Source: Tetrahymena thermophila SB210
Taxonomy: Eukaryota > Ciliophora > Oligohymenophorea > Hymenostomatida > Tetrahymenidae
Reading direction: 5' to 3'
Length of the DNA: 64,000 nucleotides
Assembly: GCF_000189635.1 (NCBI RefSeq)
Contig: NW_002476290.1
Span: forward strand, 1-64,000
Below, one piece after another: positions 51,968 to 61,449 of the stretch (position 1 is the first letter of the stretch; each line of letters begins with the position of its first letter). The notes beneath the pieces are model-generated. The model did not search any database. It was not told where the DNA came from and worked only from the letters and a program-made list of their open reading frames with translations. The translations under genes were made by a program, and so were the position numbers.

Positions 51968-54636
51968 TTTAAGAGTGGAATTAGTTTTATAATGTCCTAT
52001 TTATTCTTTTTTTAGCAAATTCCTACAAGTGTTTGTTACCTTTAGTTTAAAAATTGATAATTATTACTATCAAAAAATTGAAGATATAACTAATTTCCAA
52101 ATTCTTTTTTCTTTATTTAACACTGATCAAATAAATTATGATGAATATAGTATTCATGCTCTTTTCGTATTAAGCAACTTGTTATAACATGCATAAACTA
52201 AAAATTATTTTACTTAAACTTTATGTATATTTATATTATGAATTCATCATTTTTTTAAAAACATAAATTTAAGTTTCAAATTAAACAAATTATTAATGAA
52301 TTAGCTTGAAAGTTAGTTATCAGTATAATCTATTTTTCAGTAAATTATTTTTAAAATTAATCTTATTCTATTTTTTAATCAAAAATAAAATATTTTTTAA
52401 CAATTTATTATTTTTTATTCGATTTTTAGGATTAAGAAGCAAAATTCTAATTATTCTAGCAAATTAAATAAATTAAATTTTTTATTTTATTTATTTGGTA
52501 TTTACTTAATAAGTAAATTATTAAGCAATAAAATTATTTAATTGATGAAACTAATATTTAAGTTTCTTTTATTAAGGATTCTATCAAATTATGTACCGTG
52601 GGTACGCATGAATAAGGATTATCAAAAAAAAAATCTTTTTAAAAATTTTATCCTTTTTTATCCTTATTTTAAATTCATCCTTATTCAAAAATTATCCTTA
52701 TTCATACGTACCCACGGTAGACTTAATCATTTTCTTATGGCAAAAATATATTCTATATTTTCTAAGTCCTTCTATTTGAGCTGCTTAATTTTAATAAAAA
52801 TAATATTTTGAAAGATCTGATTTAAAAATGATGAAAAATATCTTAAAAATTATTAAACACTATTAAATTAAATAAAATATTTCGATTATTATCTTTTTTA
52901 TTGTCTTTATTTATAAATTTATATTAGTTAGTGTTGAATTTCGGAAATTATTTTGAAGGAAGACCAATAAAAATCTATATCCTGTATAATATGTTAAGTT
53001 AAGGATGATAATAGATAGTTATTTTAAATTATATTTTTTAATATCCTTTTAAACTACAAAAATTTTATATGGAGTATAAAGAGTTTATTTATGCTTTCAT
53101 AATATGAATGAATTTTTCCTCCATCAAATAATTTAAAGTTTTAAATATTAATTGAGTTTGTCTAAATAACTAAACAGATGGATAGATATCTTGTGAATTT
53201 ATCTAAAATTAGATATAATTATAACAAGTAATATTTGAAAAGAGAATTACTATCTCTTTATAAGAGTACTTTCTACATGAATTTCGGTTAATTTATTATA
53301 TTCAATTTTATTATTATTATCAATATATGCTTTAAAGCAATGCTTTAATAATCAAATATGAAATATGGATTAATTTTGCTTCCATGAAAATAATTTATAG
53401 TTTAAAATATTAATGAGTTTTTTAAAATGTTTAATTATTTAAAAGCAGATTTATTCTGATATCTATAAATTTAAACAAAATAAAGGAGAATCATACTAAA
53501 CTCTTTCTTTCAAAATAACATCGATAATTAATTATATTTGATTTAAAAAGGTACTTTTAACCTGAATTTTTAGATTAAATAATTATTTTAATTCTTGACC
53601 ATTTTAGTGTTAATTGACTTGCAGAAATATATTTTGAAAGTCTTTCACTCCCAATTTTTAGAGATGAAGAAACTTAATATTTTTAATTTTAAACCTGAAT
53701 TTTTAATTAAATATAATCTTATAATTTTTAGATTTAAAATATAATAGATAAATAAATCATTTATAAAATTTAAAAAAATAAATAATTAATATTGAGAGAA
53801 AAGCCTTTCTATTTAAGTTAACTTATTTTGTCAATTAAGAGTACAAAATAAGTTCTTTCTTTTAAGACATTTGAAAATTATGAACTTTTTACATTCAAAA
53901 AAATTTTTATGTATAATTTAGCATAAATAATTTTATGAAATGGCTACTTAAGTCATACATTAATTAACATGCTTTATCTAAAAAAGATGTATGTTTATTT
54001 ACATTAAAGCATAATAATATTTTCTTTTTTGTTTCCTTGTAAATTATATCATTCTATGTTATTTAACATATTTCCTCAACTACATTATTATGATTATTAC
54101 AAAAATAGAAAGTAAAAATGCAATGATTATATATGCTTCAAAATTTATAATACTTTTATTTTTCTTAAATTAGAATGTGGGTGATATAAATTTTGCTTAA
54201 AATTAAACCCTCACAAACTGTTTATACAGTATAATATGTACTAAATGTTTTCGATCTTATTTCTTGGTTTAAAATAAAGTTCTAAAAAGATAGTTAAAAT
54301 ATAAACGCTTGAATCAAATATGAAAAAAATAATTTTTAATATTTCAAGACCAAATTGGCCATTTTATTCATGAATTTTTTCTATTTAAATTATTTCAAAC
54401 ATATATTCAACAATTTAAAAAAATTAATAATTTATTGTATATTTCTCTTTTTTTAAAAATTTTTTTATGCTATTTTTCTTTTCAGGCAAGTTATTTGAAA
54501 AAGGATTTTTTAATTTCAAATTTTGATATTTTCTGTTTTTGCTTTTTTACTTTAAGAGTTAGACTTTAAAAGTAAGTATAAATACATAATTTTTATGTAA
54601 TTATTTTTAAAATAAAAAAAATATATTTTAGTAAAA
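51968..54636. other. Upstream region of the first duplicated surface-protein gene
   Basis: The first ~230 bases may hold 5' exons of the SP-RING-like gene. From about 52480 the sequence belongs to the first copy of the tandem duplication and is alignable with 56280-58282. It contains no exon but carries the MITE-like element at 52594-52719. AT-rich motifs just before the ATG (ATATATTTTAGTAAAA) are shared by both copies. Confidence 0.5.
52594..52719. mobile_element. 126-bp MITE-like element with ~28-bp terminal inverted repeats and TA ends
   Basis: The left end TACCGTGGGTACGCATGAAT is mirrored by the right end ATTCATACGTACCCACGGTA, and the inverted repeat continues through AAGGATTAT with few mismatches. 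The interior holds further ATCCTTATT copies in both orientations, so the whole element can fold into a hairpin. It encodes nothing. The duplicated segment at 56280 reads straight through the site (TTTATTTAGGCTTAATC) with no element, which serves as an empty site and suggests a TA target duplication, as for Tc1/mariner-type elements. Confidence 0.85.
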
Positions 54637-55740
54637 ATGAATAATAAAATTATTACTACCTTATTCATACTTGCTATTTTTTCCAGCTTTGTTTACAGTG
54701 ATAGCTAATGTTAGAATCACTTAGCTTACTAAAATGTAAAGTTTCTCCTTTAAGAAATTGCTTAGGGTGTTAGCTAAAGTACTCAGGATAAAATCAATAA
54801 TTTTTTCTCCTAATTCTAGAATTAAGATCCTTAAGTCATCTCTCAAAGTGCTTTAGATGTCTGCGATTAAAATAATAACTATGCAGACCACTATTCTTGT
54901 TGTGACAAAGATATTACTTCATTCTTAGAGTTTGCTCCATTTTATGCTTTAGACTTCCTCACAATGTAATAGAATGTTGTATAAAAATTATTAAATAATA
55001 TTGCAAATTTTATTAATGATTTTTCATGTAACTCTTAAGAATCTAAAACTAAACCTAAATCATTTGATGATTTGGTTTAAAATGAAAATCTTCCTCTTTT
55101 GTAAGATCTTGTCAAAAAATCAAGGAGTTGCCAGGCCAGTTATCTCACTCAGATAACAAATCTAATAAGAGGTACACTTTGCACAGTTTGTATTGGAGTT
55201 GATTAACTATCTGAATACTTTGACTCTGACTAAAACCTTTATGTCAGTTAAGCAAGTGTGAATGAGTTTTAAGATGCTGTAAATGACTCTATTAGTTGTT
55301 TCTCTAATTTGGTTTCCTGGAATAGTAGTGACAGCAGCTAACACAGCTTTAGAGATGTAGTTTATGAAATAGTTAGCTATTACATTGATCCTGAATGCTA
55401 AAATAGAATTTTAGGGTACTTTTAAAACTTAATAAATACTAACTTAAGTAACTCGTCAAATTATTGCACCTTAGAACAAATTTTTTCTATTGAAAATGGA
55501 TGCTTAAATTCTCAAGATCTTATTTTCCAAAATACAGATTCTACAAACAGAATGAGAATATTGTAAAGTTCAAATTAATCAACTGGTTTTTCTGTTTCAT
55601 AAAAAAATGGCTCAAACGTATTTGTCGAAAGTAAAAAAACAAATATAATTTGTAATAATGGTTGTGTTGTTATCTCCTTTTAAGGAATAACTAAATTTTA
55701 TTTTGGCTTTTTGTTAACATTACTTTTGATATTTTAATGA
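54637..55740 (+). CDS. Secreted Cys-rich, probably GPI-anchored surface protein, copy 1
   Basis: A single exon from ATG 54637 to TGA 55738-55740 (367 aa). It has an N-terminal signal peptide (IITTLFILAIFSSFVYS) and a hydrophobic C-terminus (KFYFGFLLTLLLIFQ) with no charged tail after it, which fits a GPI-anchor signal or a terminal membrane anchor. Between them are about fourteen cysteines, in groups such as YSCCDKD, SRSCQAS, GTLCTVCIGVD and ICNNGCVV, so the ectodomain is probably disulphide-bonded. Several N-x-S/T sites are present (NDS, NSS, NLS). The protein is close to the copy at 58283, with the middle third almost identical and the first third more diverged. I do not recognise the family; it is likely a ciliate surface protein. 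Confidence 0.85.
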
Positions 55741-58282
55741 GTAAATATGTGTTATCCATGTGATAGTAATTTATTTGAATAAAATTTTAGTTTTTTTATT
55801 AATTCAGTTTGATTCTGTGAATGTTTGTTTTTGAGTTTTTAGAATATAATTAAAAGTGAAAGCAGTTTAGTCTAATAAAAATTTACTTTTTTAATTAATT
55901 AATCAGAATAGTGATGTCTTATGATTTCTTTGAATATATTTCAATTTAATTAAATTATTAAAAAAATAAATTAATCAAGAAAATAAAAAAGTTAAAGGTA
56001 AATAAATGACTATGAATATTGTTTAATTTACTTTATATGTTATAAAAATATATCTTTTTAAAAAAATGGAATAATAAAGAAACAGATTTTTAAAATTTAG
56101 AAAGATAATCTAACTATAAAGATATAAAAAATAAAATTTTATTTAAGTTTAAGATTAAATATTTAATGAATTTATTAATATCGAAAAAATATATTTTCCT
56201 TGTTCTTATAAAGATTTTGTAAATTTTCTAATAGAACAAAAACAAAAATTTATTCTTACAAATTAAAAATTTTTTTTTTTTGATTTTTTCTTAATAAAAA
56301 AATTATTCAGCTAATAAAATTATTTAATTGATGAAACTAATATTTAAAGTTTCTCTTATTAAGTACTTTATCATTTATTTAGGCTTAATCATTTTCTCAT
56401 GGCAAAAATATTATCACTGAAAATCACTAAATCCTTATATTTGGAGCTGTTTAATTTTAATGCAAATTATATTTTGAAAGAAAAAATTACAAGAAGATTT
56501 TAAATATCTTAATAATTACTAAGCACTATTAAATTAAATAAAATATTTTCAATATAATCTTTTTTATTGTCATTATTTATAAATTAAAATTATTTATTGT
56601 TGAATTTTGGAAATTATTTTGAATTAAGATAAATCAAAGTCTTTATACTTCCTGTAAAATATATTTTTTAAATCAAGGATGATAATAGTAGTGTAAAATT
56701 ATATTTTTTAATATCCTGATTAATCAAAAAAAACTTTATATGAAGTATAATAATATGAATATGCTTAAAAGGCATACATGCTTTCATAATATGAATGTAT
56801 TTTTCTTCCATCAAAATAATTTAGAGTTTTAAAAACTGATTGAGTTTGTCAAAATAATTAAACGGCTAGAGAGGTATCTTGTGGATTTATCTAAAAATAG
56901 ATATGATTATATCAAGTAATATTTATTTAAACCTTTTCTTACATAAACTTAAAAAGAGAATAAGTATAAGTATTAATTCTTTCTATATTAATTTCGGTTA
57001 GTTTATTATTTTAAATCTTTTAATTAAGATTTATTTAAACTTGAAAGCAATGCTTTCATATAGAAATATGAATATATTTTGCTTCTATCAAAATAATTTA
57101 TAGTTTAAAATACTAATGAGTATTTTAAAATGTATAATTATTTATTGAACAGCAGATATATGCTGATATTTCTAAATTTAAACAAAATATAGGTGAATAA
57201 TAAATAAAAACTATTTAAACTCTTTCTTTCAAAATAAGATAGATAATTAATTATATTTGATTTAATAAGGAAGGTACTTTTAACCTGAATTTTTAGATTA
57301 AATAATTATTTCAAATCCTGACTATTTATTTTTGTGTTAATTGACTTGCAGAAATATAATTTTGAACATCTTCCACTCCCAATTTTAGAGATGAAGATAA
57401 TTAATAACTTTAATTTTAAGCCTAAATTTTTAATAAAATATAATCTTTTAATTTTATGATTAATAATGTAATAGAAAACAAACAAATCATATTTTAAATT
57501 TTTAAAAATGAAGAATTAATTAAGAAAAAAAAAGATTTTCTATTTTAATTTACATATTTTGTTAGTTTATTACAAAGTAAGTTTTTTTAAGTCATTTGAA
57601 AATTATGATTGATCTATTGACTGTCAAAAAATTTTTATATATTATGTAGCATCAATAATTTTAAGAAATGCTTAACTTAAATATTTACTTACATATAAAA
57701 ATAATAATATTTTATTTTTTATTTCCTTGTAAATTATAACATTCTATATTATTTAATGTATTCCCTCAACTACTTTATGACTATTAAAAAAATAGAAAGT
57801 AAAAAAATGTAATTATTATGAATGTGGATTTTCTAAATTTATTTTGTTTAAAATTAAACCCTCACAAACTATTTATACAGTATATATATGCAGTAAAAAC
57901 GTTTTAAATCTTATTTCTTCAAAGAAAATAGTTAAAATTAAAACGCTACAAGAAAAAAATAATTTTTAATATTTCAAATCCAAATTGGTAATCTTATTTA
58001 TCAATTCTTTCTTTCTATTAAAATAAATTCAAACATACATTAGACAATTTAAAAAAATGAATAAAATTTATTGTATCTTAATAATTCTCTTTTTTTAAAA
58101 TTTAAATTTTTTATGTTATTTTTATTTATTAGATAAGTTATTTGAGTAGTATTTTTGAATTAAAATTCTGATATTATCTGTCTTGAGTTTTTTACTTTAT
58201 GAGTTAGGCTTTAAAAATAAGTAAAAATTCAGAATTTTTAAATAATTAATTTTAAAATAAAAAAAAATATATTTTAGTAAAA
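55741..58282. other. Noncoding spacer between the duplicated genes
   Basis: About 2.5 kb. 55741-55985 is the 3' flank of copy 1, about 55985-56280 is unique AT-rich DNA, and 56280-58282 is the duplicated 5' flank of copy 2. No exon is seen. The region carries the empty site of the MITE near 56375. Confidence 0.6.
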
Positions 58283-59615
58283 ATGAACAAAAAAATTATT
58301 ACTACCTTCTTCATACTTGCTGCTTTTTCCAGCTTTGTTTACAGTGATGACCAATGTTAGAATCATATAGCTTACTAAAATGTAAAGGTCCTCCTTTAAG
58401 AAATTGCTTAGGGTGTTAGCTAAAGTACTCAGGATGAAATCAATAATTTTTTCTCCTAATTCTAAAATTAAGATCCTTAAGTCATCTCGGAAAGTGATTT
58501 AGGTATCTGCGCTTAAAATAATAACTATGCAGGGCACAGTTCTTGTTGTGACAAAGATATTACTTCATTCTTAGAGCTTGCTCCATTTTATGCATTAGGC
58601 CTCCCTACGATGTAAAAAAATGTTATTTAAACATTTTTAAATAATATTGTAAATATAATTAATAATTTTCCATGTAACTCTTAAGAATCTAAAAATAAGC
58701 CTAAATCATTTGATGATTTGGTTTAAAATGAAAATCTTCCACTTTTGTAAGATCTTGTCAAAAAATCAAAGAGTTGCCAGGCCAGTCATCTCACTCAGAT
58801 AACAAATCTAATAAGAGGTACACTTTGCTCAGTTTGTATTGGAGTTGATTAACTATCTGAATACTTTGACTCTGACTAAAACCTTTATGTCAGTTAAGCA
58901 AGTGTGAATGAGTTTTAAGATGCTGTAAATGAGTCTATAAGTTGTTTCTCTGATTTGGTTTCCTGGAATGGTAGTGACAGCGGCTAGCACAGCTTTAGAG
59001 ATGTAGTTAATGAAATAATTAGCCATTACATTGATCCTGAATGCTAAAATAGAATGCAAGGTTACTTTTAAAACTTAGTAAATACTAACTTAAGTAACTC
59101 ATCAAATTATTGCACCTTAGAGCAAATTTTTTCTATTGAAAATGGATGCTTAAATTCTCAAGATCTTATTTTCCAAAATACAGATTCTACAAACAGGATG
59201 AGAATATTGTAAAGCTCAAATTAATCAAGCGATTTTTCTGCTTCAGAAAATAATGGCTCAAATGTATTTATCAAAAGTCAGAAAACCAATATAGTTTGTA
59301 ATGCTGATTGTGATGTTATTGCTTTTTTAGGAATAAATAAATTTTATTTAGGTTTTTTATTAATATTACTATTAATAGTTTGATGAGTAAATTTGTGTAA
59401 TTCATGTGATAGTTAGTCATTTAATCAAATAAAAATTTACTTTTTAATTAATTAATTTTGATTCATTCTCTGGCTGGTTTTATTTGAAATTTTAGAATAT
59501 AATTAAATTTAATAATAATTTAGTTGAATAGTAATTTAATTATTTAATGTTATTTTGATTTTTTTGAATGAATATTTTTAAATTTAATTAAATTATTACA
59601 AAACAAATTAATTAA
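56280..59615 (+). repeat. Tandem segmental duplication, copy 2 (~3.3 kb)
   Basis: Counterpart of 52480-55985 in the same orientation, with the same order of landmarks and the same gene. It differs by many small indels in the AT-rich flank and by absence of the 126-bp element. Similarity fades after about 59615, in an AATTAAATTATTA-rich stretch that also ends copy 1. Confidence 0.88.
58283..59383 (+). CDS. Secreted Cys-rich, probably GPI-anchored surface protein, copy 2
   Basis: A single exon from ATG 58283 to TGA 59381-59383 (366 aa), paralogous to 54637-55740. The signal peptide (IITTFFILAAFSSFVYS), cysteine positions and terminal hydrophobic stretch (KFYLGFLLILLLIV) are conserved. Changes cluster in residues 50-150 (for example QSALDVCDQ to ESDLGICAQ) and in the last 60 residues, whereas about 58690-59205 is nearly identical in DNA. 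Both copies are intact, so both are probably expressed. The function is unknown; a surface antigen or receptor-like role is a guess based on architecture. Confidence 0.85.
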
Positions 59616-61449
59616 CAAATAAGAGCACGTAAACAAAGTGAAAGTTTATTTTAATTATGGTAATTAGGAGAATTAGAACGAAGGAAATAAGTAAGGATTA
59701 AAAAAATTGTAAAATTAATACTTTTTCAGAAATTAATTTATTAATGTCAAAATAATTTCTTTAAAAAATTTTGAATCTTAAAATTAATGAAATAAGAATA
59801 AATATTATAGCATATTAAGTTGTTTTGTATATAGGAGAATATTTTATCATTAGATTAAATGGAAAAATACAATCATTATTGGCTTGCTTCATATATGATA
59901 ACTTCTCTTTCTTTTATTATGAAAATATATCTTAAAAATTTAAAATTATTAATTTTTTTATTATTTGTAATAATATCTAATATGAAGATATTTTTACTAA
60001 AATACTTTTTATATTAATAGAACTTTTATTAAAAAACAAATATAAGTTGAATTAATCAATCAATTCTTTAGAATTTCTATAAATTTAAAGGAGTTTCTTG
60101 CTTTAATTAAGATATATTTATTTGAAATCATATGAATGTAACTTTATTTTTAAATTAAAAAATAAAATGAAATATTTGTTAATTTTATTAATTTATTAGA
60201 TTTTTATTGACTGTAAATAATTTTAGGGAATAAATTTAGTTAGCTAATAATTATTTTAAGCAAATTAAATTTCTTTTTTCTTTCATAGCTTCTTTATAAA
60301 TGTCAGGAATAATTTATTTGTGGATATTATTTAATTTTGGGATAAACATATAATTAAAGTTTTAAAGGTGGGTTATTTTCGTTTGCATATCTAAATAAAT
60401 TACTAATACTTGTTCTAATTTAATAATTCACACAAATTATGTAAGGATTTGATCATTTTAAAAATATTGTTTAGCTGCATTTAAATATAATTTTTTTATT
60501 AAAAATGAATTTACGAGCAAATTTATTTTGATACTTTTTCCATCTTCTGTTAATTAAGTATTGTGTTGGGTTAATTGTTTTATGTATCAAATACAAAATA
60601 TACAAACTCATAAAATAATACTTGTAAAATTTGATTAGAATTTTTAATTTGTACCCAAATTATTAATCTAAAGAATTTCAATAATAATATTGTAAAAAAA
60701 ATTTTAAAATCAAACACTTGAATATATAATACATATTGTTACTCTGATTTTGGGGTTTAGTAAGTAAGAAAGTCACTATTATTGTCTTTGTAATTACTTT
60801 AATTTTACAACTATAACAAACTAAATATTAACTAACTATCTTTCTGAATTTAAAATATCACCAAGTAAACTATAAAGTTACAATTTACTTAATATTTTGA
60901 TTAAAAAATAATCTATTATAGAGGATATTAGATATATTCTATTTTATATTCATTTTATATGCTTTTTAGAGAGAAAAAACAAATTATGAATGAATTTATA
61001 AGTTAGTAAGCTCATATTTTTAGAATATGTCGTATTTCGATTTCTACTATAATTAGTATTTTTATAAGATGAAAGAATAGAAGGAAAACAATTAAAAGCA
61101 AGTTTATTAAAAAATAATATTTAATCTTGAAAGAATTACGTCTTATTTTATCGATTTTAAACTACAGCAAAATGTGGTAATTTAAAAAAGTGAACATTAC
61201 ACTAATAAATTTTGGTAATTCACGGGAGTTGCGAGTAGTGCGAACATGTTCGCTGTTCGCAATGTTCGCAACTCCCAGGAGAATTCATAAATTTTACATT
61301 AAACATGAAATAAGGATCAGATCTTCTTTTATAAATTAATTAATTGATAAAAAATTAAAAAATTAATCAACTCTTAAAACTTAGAATTTATCAGTATTAA
61401 ATAAATAAACAAAAATAACAATATTTATACCATAGCAACAATATTTTAA
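59384..61449. other. AT-rich intergenic region
   Basis: The first ~230 bases are the duplicated 3' flank of copy 2. The rest is AT-rich DNA without exons, apart from the GC-richer palindromic element at 61206-61296. The last ~150 bases are the promoter side of the pseudokinase-LRR gene. Confidence 0.5.
61206..61296. mobile_element. GC-rich palindromic element, MITE-like
   Basis: Outer arms TAAATTTTGGTAATTC (61206) and GAATTCATAAATTTTA (61281) are imperfect inverted repeats. Inside them GGGAGTTGCGA (61224-61234) pairs exactly with TCGCAACTCCC (61266-61276). The core contains a perfect 14-bp palindrome GCGAACATGTTCGC (61240-61253) followed by two direct copies of TGTTCGCAA (61254-61271). It codes for nothing. 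The local GC content is far above the surroundings. It could be a miniature transposon or a protein-binding palindrome. I saw no second copy in the window and could not define a target duplication. Confidence 0.55.

Larger units (their letters stand above)
52480..55985 (+). repeat. Tandem segmental duplication, copy 1 (~3.5 kb)
   Basis: The block is alignable with 56280-59615 over its whole length, including noncoding flanks. Shared landmarks: AATTGATGAAACTAATATTTAA (52535 / 56327), GGCAAAAATAT (52739 / 56401), CTTGCAGAAATATA (53620 / 57345), AAATTAAACCCTCACAAACT (54200 / 57852) and the surface-protein gene (54637 / 58283). The copies are spaced about 3.65-3.8 kb apart. Copy 1 carries an extra 126-bp element. 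Direct orientation suggests unequal exchange or replication slippage. Confidence 0.88.

Noticed and set aside
52542-52811. 89-aa frame spanning the MITE
   Set aside because: It crosses the inverted-repeat element and is not preserved in the duplicated copy that lacks the element.
58853-59059. Minus-strand 68-aa frame in surface-protein copy 2
   Set aside because: Antisense to a conserved coding sequence present in both copies.
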